A stretch of 64,000 nucleotides of DNA from Coix lacryma-jobi var. lacryma-jobi (lineage: Eukaryota; Streptophyta; Magnoliopsida; Poales; Poaceae): positions 1-64,000 of the forward strand of contig VDCT01000801.1 of assembly GCA_009763385.1 (NCBI GenBank). The letters run 5' to 3'. Positions 55,230 through 64,000 of this stretch are shown one piece after another. The translations under genes and the position numbers were made by a program. A model generated the notes under the pieces. The model was not told where the DNA came from. It worked only from the letters and a program-made list of their open reading frames with translations, and did not search any database. Numbering within the stretch: the stretch's first letter is position 1; every line of letters begins with the position of its first letter.

Positions 55230-58200
55230 TCTTATAAAATTGTGGATACACCTCCCTAGATAGTCATTCCGTCTCCTAGGTAGCATCCCGATCATCTTGC
55301 TCACTCCACGATACTTTGTATTGCTTTACTATTCTTCCACGAGTGGCTCTTTATTTTTCATCGAGCACTCGACATGGTTTAACTGAGTAAGTGAGATCGG
55401 ATTGCAACTTGATACGGGCTGGTTGTACCTCTTCTTCTGGCACTCGAAGACATTTCTTCAACTGAGAGACATGGAACACAGGGAAAATAGCCTTCTAATG
55501 TTCTGGCAACTGCAGTTGATAAGCCACTTCTCCCCTCCTTTGCACAATTCTGTAAGGTCCCACAAACCTTGGTGCTAACTTTCTCTGACCCGAAGCGTTT
55601 TACACCTTTCATCGGCAAAACCTTCAAATAAACATAGTCACCAACATCAAACTCAAGTAGTTTCCTTCGTTTATCAGCATAGCTTTTATGTCGGGACTGT
55701 GCGGCATGAATGTTCTAACTTGTTCTTCTGCTTCCTTGACAAAGTCAATTCCATAGTACCGATGTTCTCCTGGTTCTACCCAGTTTATCGGTTCTGCATC
55801 TTCTACCGTATAGAGCTTCAAAAGGTGCCATCCGAATACTTTCTTGATAACTGTTGTTGTAAGCAAATTCTGCTAAAGGTAACCATTTTTCCCAAGAACC
55901 TTTTGCTGATATAACACAGGCTCTTAACATATCTTCTAGGACTTGATTTACTCTTTCTGTTTGCCCTGATGTTTGCGGATGATAGGCTGATCTTCGGACT
56001 AAATCCGTGCCTAACTCCTTCTGCAATTTCTCCCAAACGGTGCAGTAAACTGCGGTCCTCGATCAAGACTATAACATTTGTATGCCATGAAGTCGAACAA
56101 TCTGACTCAGGTAGATCTCGGCATAATCCGGTGCCTTGTAGCTGGTCTTGACCAGAATAAATGTGTTTTTTAGTGAGACGATCCTCGATTACCCAAATTG
56201 AATCGTCACCCTTTGAGTCGTGGGTAAACCAACAATAATCCATGCTCACTTCTTCCCACTTCCATTCAGGAATAGCTAATGGCTGAAGCATTCCAGCTGG
56301 TTTTAAGTGAATAGCTTTTACTCGACAACACATGTCACATCTGGCCATATACGCAGCATTTCTTTCTTCATTTTGGTCCACCAAAATCTGGGACGCAAAT
56401 CTTGATACATCTTCGCACTTCCAGGATGGATAGATAACTTGACAAATGTGCTTCATCCATGATTCGGTTTCTGAGTTCTCTATCCACCACTAATCGCTGG
56501 TGGAACCATAGAACTCCATTTTCATCCACTCAAAATGCTTATCGGCTTCCTTTTCTTCCTAGTCTTTCCTTGATATGATAGATTCCCTTGTCACTTTTCT
56601 GTCCTTCTATGATTTGATCAACCAGTGCACTGCGTAACTCCAAATCATGTAGCACTACAAGATGCGTTAGACTGAACTCATCTTCTGGTAGTAGCTTCAA
56701 TAGCAATTAAGACTCAGAGCATCGCCCCAGAGATAGTGAATCTGAAGATTGTAATCTTTAATCAATTCAAGCCATCTTCTTTGCCTCATGTTTAGTTCTA
56801 CCTGAGTGAAGATATATTTGAGACTCTTGTGGTCCGTAAACATATTGCAAACATTTCCAAGCAAATAGTGCCTCCAAATCTTCAAAGCATGCACGACGGC
56901 AGCCAATTCCAAATCATGTGTTGGGTAGTTCACTTCATGCTTCCTTAATTGCCGAGAAGCATAAGCGATCACTCTGCCACAAACAAGCCAACCTTCCACG
57001 CATCACAAAAGACATCAAAGGGCTTCTCGATATCCGGTTGAGCTAAGACAGGAGCAGTGGTCAACAGTTTCCGCAAGGTACGGAAAGCAGTTTCGCACTC
57101 CTCGGTCCATTCAAACTTTTGATTCTTCTGCAACAAACTTGTCATGGCTTTGCAATCTTGGAGAAGTCTGGAATGAATCAACGATAATATCCTGCCAAGC
57201 CTAAGAAACTTCGAATCTCACCAACTGAAGTAGGAGCTTTCCAGTCCATGACTTCCTGTACTTTACTAGAATCAACTGAGATTCCTTCTTCTGACAGAAT
57301 ATGACCAAAGAAATGTACCTTCTTCAACCAAAACTCACACTTGCTGAACTTAGCATAGAGCTTGTGCTTCCTGAGCCTAGATAAGACAACCCTCAAATGT
57401 TCTGCATGATCTTCTGCATTTTCTGAGTAAACCAGGATATCGTCAATGACACTACTACAAACCTGTCCAATTCTGGCATGAACACAGAGTTCATCAAACT
57501 CATGAAGTATGCTGGAGCATTTGTTAATCCAAAGGACATAACAAGATACTCATACAAATCCGTATCTGGTTGAGAAAGCAGTCTTTGGGATATCTTGTGG
57601 TCGGATTCGGATTTGATGATAACCTGACCTCAAGTCAATCTTAGAAAACACCTTGGCTCTAGATAACTGATCAAACAGGATATCTATCCTAGGTAGCGGA
57701 TACTTATTCTTAACAGTCATAGCATTCTGTGGACGGTAATCCACACACATTCGTAAGGACTTATCCTTTTTCTTGACAAATAGAGCGGGGCAACCCCATT
57801 CTGACACACTAGGTTGAATGAATCCCTTGCTTAAGAGTTCCTGAATCTGAGTCTTGAGTTCTGCCAATTCATTGGGTGGCATTCGATACGGTCTTCTAGA
57901 GATTGGTGCAGTTCCTGGTAACAACTCTATTGCAAACTCTACTACTGCTCTCTTGGGTGGTAACCCTGGTAACTCATCTGGGAACACGTCCGGAAAATCC
58001 CTGACAACTGAATTTTGGAGAGGTCTTCTATAGCAGGAGTGCAAGATAGGTCAACAAAATCGGCACCTCGGGAAGAGATACACGAATTTTGTTACCTGTC
58101 CGACTATCAGATATGGTAAGAGTTCTGTTTGCAGTGTCTAACACCCGCATTCCACATGGTCATCCAACTCATACCTAAGACTACATCCATACTTAGTCCA

Positions 58201-58420
58201 GGCAAAACCACTAAATTGGCTCCAAATTATGCCCCTCCAATATCGATGGTTACATTACACACCATCTGTCTAGATAACACGCTACTCCCAACGGAGCTCA
58301 CGCGAAACCCATAATCCATTTCAGACATTTCTTGATTATGCTTTTGTGCAAATGGCTTGCTCATGAAAGAATGCAATGATCCAGTATCAAACAAAACAAC
58401 TGCAGGATGATGGTTCACGA
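55230..58420 (-). pseudogene. Pol of right chromovirus: protease, RT, RNase H, integrase, chromodomain
   Basis: Order on the minus strand: protease with VVLFDTGSLHSFMS (58418-58227); RT 58044-57430 with RMCVDYRPQNAMTVKNKYPL, KIDLRSGYHQIRI, SFGLTNAPAYFM and, in a shifted frame, the IDDILVYSENAEDHAEHL box (one base missing just before it); RT thumb and connection with SKCEFWLKKVHFFGHILSEE; RNase H with RVIAYASRQLRKHEVNYPTH; integrase with SKGDDSIWVI, SAYHPQTSGQTERVNQVLED and EFAYNNSYQESIRMAPFEAL; GPY/F-like KGVKRFG; and last a chromodomain (about 55380-55250) with GRIVKQYKVSWSEQDDRDAT. The chromodomain places it in the chromoviruses, most like Tekay. There are many frame breaks, and two stops lie inside the chromodomain, one in place of the Trp of ATWE. 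Confidence 0.85.
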
Positions 58421-58479
58421 GACATACCGACAGTCACGGGCTCCCCTGCACGAGTTTCTTCAGCAGTCATGTTATGCAG

Positions 58480-59494
58480 ACGCGCGGGTAATTAGCCTAC
58501 TGCTTCTTCGGATGTGGGCAATACCTTGCAAAGTGCCCTTCTTGGTTGCAGTTGAAGCACGACCCATGAACTAGAGGTTTGCTTCCAGTTGAGCTGCCTT
58601 GACCTGCTCGAGCTTGATTGGCTGCTACCTTGTACGGTCATTGACCACGCTGAGCTTGTTGCTGACCCTTCTTCTGAGGCGGCCTGAAACGAGCCCCAGG
58701 TGCTGGTGGTCGGTATTGAGAATGCTGGGCTGGTGGTCCTCTAGGCTGAGATGGTCCAGATTCCAGGGTCCTCTTTCTGGCCTTGCTTGCAGTATGCTTG
58801 TTGTTGTGATTCTGAATCAAGCAGTCACTGATGAAGTCGTTGAAGACGGTTCATGACGAAGTACCACTAATTTTCCCATCTTGGTATTCAGCCCTCTTTT
58901 GAAGCTAGCTATCTTCTTAGCATCGGTATCCACAAAGTCCGGAGCATAACGAGATAAGGAGTTGAACAAGTGATGATACTCGGTCACAGATCGAGTTCCT
59001 TGTGTTAAGCTCATGAACTCAGCCACCTTCATTTGAGTCAAACCTGGCGGAATGTAATGCCCACGAACAGCCTCCGTGAACATTCTCCAAGTAACAGGTG
59101 TACGGGCTGGATAAGTGGTACGATGATGTCCCCACCAAATTCCGGCTGGTCCTTGTAGTTGATGTGTAGCATATTCTGCTTTTAGTTCTTCTGTAAGCCT
59201 GAGCAGCCGAAACTTCTGCTCCATAGTATGCAACCACTCTTCTGCTTCTAGAGGTTCTGTAGCTTCTTTGAAGACCGGTGGTTTAGTATCCAGAAAATCC
59301 TTGAACGAGCTATATTGATTTGGCTCGGGGCGTTGATGATTGCCATGCGCCAAATTCTCTCGCAGAAGCGCCTCAATGTTGCGTTGACTCCCCAGAAATT
59401 GAGCAAAAGAGCTGCTCGGCTGTGGGTGGTGGAGGAGGTGGTGGATTGCGGTTCTCCCTGTTATCATCATTACCACCACTACCACCCGCTCCAC
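58480..59494 (-). pseudogene. Gag of right chromovirus with CCHC zinc knuckle
   Basis: The open frame 59494-58817 carries the Retrotrans_gag core: SSFAQFLGSQRNIEALLREN, PEPNQYSSFKDFLDTKPPVF, ATEPLEAEEWLHTMEQKFRL, YATHQLQGPAGIWWGHH, TWRMFTEAVRGHYIPPGL, EFMSLTQGTRSVTEYHHLFN and FKRGLNTKMGKL. A proline/glutamine-rich linker follows, and a CCHC knuckle, CFNCNQEGHFARYC, lies at 58559-58518. The start is likely further upstream (in-frame continuation is broken near 59400, where another frame shows ENRNPPPPPPPTAEQLF). Gag would form particles and bind RNA. Confidence 0.8.
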
Positions 59495-59850
59495 TGCGAG
59501 TCGTCGTCATCTGCATGTAGCGATAGCAATATTTATTAAATGACGTTGCCATTATTGCGGAGAACAATAAATCATGCCAACGGAAATTATTCGGAAAATG
59601 AATTCGCCAAACAATTGCAGAGGCATAATAAATTTTGATCCACATTGCATCATCACATGATAAAAAGTGCTCATCACATAACACACAAAAGTCAACATAA
59701 CATCCATAGGTGCCCACACATATGGGACTTTCAGAGGTCTTGCGCCACATGCGCACAGGTCCAACACACAACCTTACATCCACATGATACCCCCAAAAGA
59801 TCAAGCACTAAGACATGAGACAAGATCACTACGCGCTAGCACTAACTAGT

Positions 59851-60864
59851 CTACTCCTTCATGGCACCATCGTCATCATCATCGTCGCTTGAGATGTCCG
59901 AAGAACCACTAGACGAAGCACGAGGATCTAGGTCCTCCTGAGGGAATATAGGGTTCCTCTCATTCTCGCAGCGATGAATCCCTCATGTAGGCGGTCATTG
60001 TAGTCCTGGAGATGGTGAAGTTGCAACTCCAAATCTCCCACCTGAAGCCTGAGAAGCCTGTTCTGCTCGGTCGCACACATGCCCTCAAGACAAACACCAC
60101 GGAGCGATGCCTCGGTCTCGGCCATGATGGTGGATAGGAAGATCGTCATCCCCTGCTGGTCACTAAGCTGTTGTGCCGTCTCCTGCTCCCTCTGATGAGC
60201 CTGGTCCCTCTCAACGGTCAGGTGAGCTAACTCTGTGGTAAGGCGGTCCACCTCTGTAGCATGCTCCTCCTGACTCTGGTGATGTGCAGCTATCTCCTCA
60301 CTGAGGATGTGGTCCAGGTGGTCATAGCTACGGGATAGACACCCATAAGTAGCCATGAGTGCAGCCATATCACTCCCAGCTGGTCCTGCGCAGTGCTCGC
60401 GCTCCGAAGAACTGGCCCCCAGCACGATGGCACCTGGCTGACGCCACACCGACTGGTACGGATCCGCTGTGGGGAAGACACTGGCTGTAGCTTGGGCAAC
60501 TACCTCTAGATGGTCCTCCATGATATCCCGGAGAACAGTGTAAGCAACTTTTAGCTCCATCCCACGGGGTCCTGCCCTGAAGAGCGAACACCCTGCGGCA
60601 CCACACATGATCCTGCGGATCACGACTGGGCACGTCCACCTTAACTATGTACATATAGCGGTCCTCCGAAAACTGAACTCGATGCCACTCATACTGCGGC
60701 TCCTGGCCCTGGTATCCGACTAGGTGCAGCACCCTCCACAAAAGAGTAGGCATGCCGAACTCCTCCAGAAAATCCTCTGATCCCTCAGCTGTCCAGGGTC
60801 CCAGCATGTAATTTGGCCTCCTGCCACCAGTTGACTTACGGGCTGTACGCTTGGTGCGAGCCAT
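59851..60864 (-). CDS. H3-tail-like ORF upstream of gag (right chromovirus), frame-broken
   Basis: ATG at 60864 gives MARTKRTARKSTGGRRPN: after Met, 12 of the first 14 residues equal those of histone H3, including K4, R8, K9, S10 and T11. Then PTLLWRVLHLVGYQGQEPQYEWHR-type sequence to IVKVDVP. The frame then shifts (near 60625) to MELKVAYTVLRDIMEDHLEV, then a coiled-coil-like stretch (VDRLTTELAHLTVERDQAHQ, LLRLQVGDLELQLHHLQDYN), and after another shift near 59950 an acidic tail, SSGSSDISSDDDDDDGAMKE, ending at a stop at 59853-59851. About 338 residues if the shifts are sequence errors. It lies between the PBS and gag. The middle domain is not one I recognise. It is not a histone: no histone fold follows the tail. 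Confidence 0.75.
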
Positions 60865-61785
60865 CTGAAAAAAGTTTATCCACATAGTTTTTAATTAGTT
60901 GAGAACAACTTTTATTCAAGGAAACGGGACGGATAACATAAGGAAGGAAGTAAGATTAATGCAAAGTTGTATGATCATGATGCATGTGCGTAACATACGT
61001 CCTTACTGCCTAACAATCTAACGGCTAGACGGTGGCATACAACGTTCACTCATAGCGTTAACTAGCGTACTACACGTTCGCAAGTTAGCGCACCTGCAGA
61101 AAAATCATTTCAGCCCTGCCACAATATGATTATCATGCATTGCTGAAATTTAAATCTAATACCAACTTAGGTGCATACCCAGTATACACGTAAGCAGTAT
61201 ATGCACCCATCAAATAAAGTACTCCCACAATTAAGTACCTTCACATATACCTGTGTGTAACATGTATATGTTCCAATACCAAACTAGCACACCCCTAGAC
61301 CGGCGGTTGTCCGATCATGCTCTCACTCACCTTACACTACCCATTCCTTGCATCTACCCGCAATTAAATACCTTCGCTTGTACTCATGTGCATACGGGTA
61401 CAGGCTCCAGTACCAAACTAGCTCTCCCCTAGACCAACGTATGTTCGGTCATGCTCTCGCAGCTCCCTTATTACCTTAGGCGTAGAGGCATTTGGTCCAT
61501 ACATTACTATTCCGAAGAATAGCACCCATATAATTCCTTGCCGTATGGACGACAGCATATAACAAAATGTAACATGATGCATTACCCCCAAGTCAGTACT
61601 TAGATAGCCACCTAAAATCCTATTGGGCATAAGGACTTGATCACTGGCACACCTTAGTTTTACTTCTTAAGATTTTTCAAATCCTAATATAACTATAAGT
61701 TAGCAAATACAGCTTTTTCTTTGCAAAATACTGTTTTTAAATACACCTATGAACAGTAACACTGAACTATGCTCCGATGCTTAGC
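60865..61785 (-). other. Leader and primer-binding site of right chromovirus
   Basis: No ORF recognised. At 61771-61780 the minus strand reads GCATCGGAGC, two bases plus a short spacer from the LTR end (TTACA at 61786), corresponding to the PBS TGGTATCGGAGC of the left copy, here more diverged. It also holds an internal repeat: ACACCCCTAGACCGGCGGTTGTCCGATCATGCTCTC-like text near 61288, with a variant (CTCCCCTAGACCAACGTATG) near 61425 and at 1157 in the left copy. Confidence 0.6.
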
Positions 61786-64000
61786 TGTAATAGAACCGAC
61801 CAATTTGCACCAGATTAAGCACTAAAACCTCCGCTTAATGCAAAGATCGTCAAGTACTCAAGCTCATACAACCCGGTAGTCTGGAAATCTCGAAGGATTT
61901 CAAAACATTCAACGACATCCAGCCAAGATCGTACTAGTTCAGCGAACATGTCCACAGGTTACATCACAGTTGCACATAGTTCAAATTACATTGGAGTACG
62001 AAACAATATTACAAACCATAGTTTGATAGTAGTAGCGGAAGCAACATAGTCTTTAAACATAAGTTTGGGATTGTTCATAATACAATGCCATCAGTTGATC
62101 AGGTCCACAAAAGCAACAGATGAGATAAGTGGCGACCATGCCCTTGGTCTAGTCATCTCCCGTCACCGGGTATAAGCAATTCTCACAATAGCCATAAAAG
62201 CATTGGCCATCTGCAACAACAAGGGAATATAACCCTGAGTACAAGAAGGTACTCAGCTAGACTTACCCGTCATAAACCAGAAATAATGAGACACCAAGGA
62301 TCATGTAGGCTATATAGGTGGGGTGGCTACACATACTCCTTTGCATGAAAGCTTTAGTAATTAAAACTCAGTTTAGAGTGTTGGCAATTGCTTTTAATCA
62401 TTAACTCTACTTTACTAGGTTTGCACCTGAACTAAAACAAGCATTTGGCTAATTTAATCAATCAAGAGTGACTATTTCATCAATAGCCTTTCAGATTCCA
62501 TAACCATCTTAGTTCCATAAGTTCTACGGGCGATGATCTACAGTTAATTGCTCACTGTCTAGGAGCGATGGCGATTATAATCGGTTCCTACCAGCTGGGG
62601 ATAAATGTCTCACACTCGCCCGACACATTCTGGCTACGGCAGTCGTAAGCTACCAGTCAGGAGATTCGAGAACACAACGCGCGGGACGACCATGGGCCCT
62701 TCTACACCAGGGGTTATCTCAGTGCCAGGTCGCTCAATCTATAGCTGCCCACGGTCATGCCAGGTCGATCAGGCCTTGCCTGCACTCGGACCATGCCAGG
62801 TTGATCAGAATAGTTGCCCACGGTACAGCTGAGGCCCTGGGTGTTAGGCGTCAACATCCCATCACCGGCTCGAATACCTTACTCGGCTTCACGGGAGGTA
62901 CCCACACCTCTCCGTAAGTGATCGAAGCGTTCAATTTGACTGAAGGGACATTCCCGAATGGGTCCTAGGCGACATAGACGGGAGTCTACTAGCACACAGA
63001 ACCCATGTCCTGCTGCTCTTACATCTCGCCTCCATCTCAAATTAATTATCATATGGTTATCTCCATGATAGCATAGGCTAATCATAATCAGTATCCACCT
63101 AATGCGGGAGACAGAAAATCACCTGACTTTTACCAATCTAAGCAGGGCTAAGCATATAACGAGCCTAGACCTAACCAGGGATATCAAGATATATTGCAGG
63201 TGGACAAGGATAAGTAATAATGCATCAACGGTAGCAATCAATTCCTATAACCTAATGCAACATTCATTATCAGGTTAATTGTAAAGCATTTTTGCAAACC
63301 GTAGGAGTTAGAATGCTCCGGGGCTTGCGTTTCTCAAAGTCCGACGGGCGGTGGTCACAGCACTCTGGTAGCTCGTCGGCGTCTGTCCCTCCGGCTTCCT
63401 CGGTCAGGTTCTCCTCCAGATTGGGCTCTTCCGGTGCCGGCTGGGTCTGGATCTCTTCCGCTGATCCTGTATGATGCATAATGTGTATGAATAGGATGAA
63501 TGCACATAGAATGCATATGTGATGTACATAATTAATAACAATCAGGAGATAAACACATGTCATCTACTGCATTCTTTTCAACAAGGTAGTCAACATCATC
63601 CTAATGATTATTTAAGACCTTAACAGCTAATTAACAATTTAATCTATCATGATCAACTTGCTGAGCAACATTGTCACCACAACAAGGTTCACTTAATGAG
63701 TTTATTATCTTCTAATTACTTGCTGAAATAAATCTATTTAATCATGCTTAAACAGCAAAACCCATCCTAGACAGCTTCCGAAAATCTACAGAAATTACTG
63801 GAGAGTTAACAACACTTAATCTAGCTCTCAGTCCAAATTTCAACCATGGGACTTAAACTCTATTCCCTATGAAAAAGACAAATTCTACCATGAAAAGGTG
63901 CTTTGAACTACACATCCATTAAAAGTGTCATCAAACAACAAATTTCATAATTTTCTTCTGAACTTCTTAGCACAAGAGCAGTCAACAAAAATTATCAGGT
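61786..64000 (-). repeat. 5' LTR of right chromovirus (partial, runs off window)
   Basis: Begins (plus coordinates) TGTAATAGAACCGAC next to the PBS. It shares blocks with the left LTR (for example CTGAGTAC[AG]...GTACTCAGCTAGACTTACCCG near 62240 versus 1955-1990, and GAATGCTCCGGGGCTTGC near 63311 versus 2954). No gene; open frames are chance. Its other end is outside the window. Confidence 0.7.

Noticed and set aside
59851..60864. A true histone H3 gene or H3 pseudogene
   Set aside because: Only the first 14 or so residues match H3. The rest has no histone fold and aligns instead with the ORF upstream of gag in the other chromovirus.

Overview
The window is eukaryotic nuclear DNA from a grass (Poaceae; an Andropogoneae-like species such as a sugarcane, Miscanthus or sorghum relative is plausible but cannot be proven here). 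Evidence: split genes with GT-AG introns, a homogentisate geranylgeranyl transferase (HGGT) gene of the monocot tocotrienol pathway, a plastid ribosomal protein L35 gene, a plant plasma-membrane H+-ATPase gene, and grass-type Tekay-like and Tat-like Ty3/gypsy elements, CACTA, MULE, PIF/Harbinger, Stowaway-like and Tourist-like elements.

Layout. 1-5897: the 5' end (minus strand) of a Tekay-like chromovirus with a 4.4-kb LTR. 5898-10400, 10401-19780 and 19781-about 26806: three consecutive remnants of Tat-type gypsy elements, all plus-oriented, each lacking its left part but keeping its right end. Each carries an antisense, gene-like ORF, and the third is interrupted by a solo LTR (21577-24444). 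This order is what one expects from the right-hand arms of a Russian-doll nest whose left arms lie off the window. About 27000-53000 is a gene island: plastid L35 (minus strand, 29967-28202), HGGT (plus, 34662-41492) and H+-ATPase (plus, 44025-47876). The island is peppered with a MULE with perfect 9-bp target duplications, a CACTA element inside a fold-back element in an HGGT intron, several MITEs and a complete-looking PIF/Harbinger element (48270-52584). 53697-64000: a second Tekay-like chromovirus (minus strand), with internal region 55177-61785, a truncated 3' LTR, and a 5' LTR that runs off the window.

How things work together. HGGT would make the tocotrienol precursor in plastids, L35 belongs to the plastid large ribosomal subunit, and the H+-ATPase energises the plasma membrane. 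They are neighbours, not a pathway. In all three genes the exon order, most splice sites and the residue sequence are well kept, yet the frame is broken repeatedly by one- or two-base indels. The same is seen in the transposon ORFs. Unpolished sequence is therefore a serious alternative to true pseudogenes.

The most unusual signals are: (1) an ORF upstream of gag in both chromoviruses that begins with a near copy of the histone H3 N-terminal tail (MARTKRTARKSTGG in the right copy), in an element whose integrase carries a chromodomain; (2) six successive hairpins at 15636-15853 whose stems differ from one another but remain self-complementary; (3) spliced, TATA-driven antisense genes inside the Tat elements.
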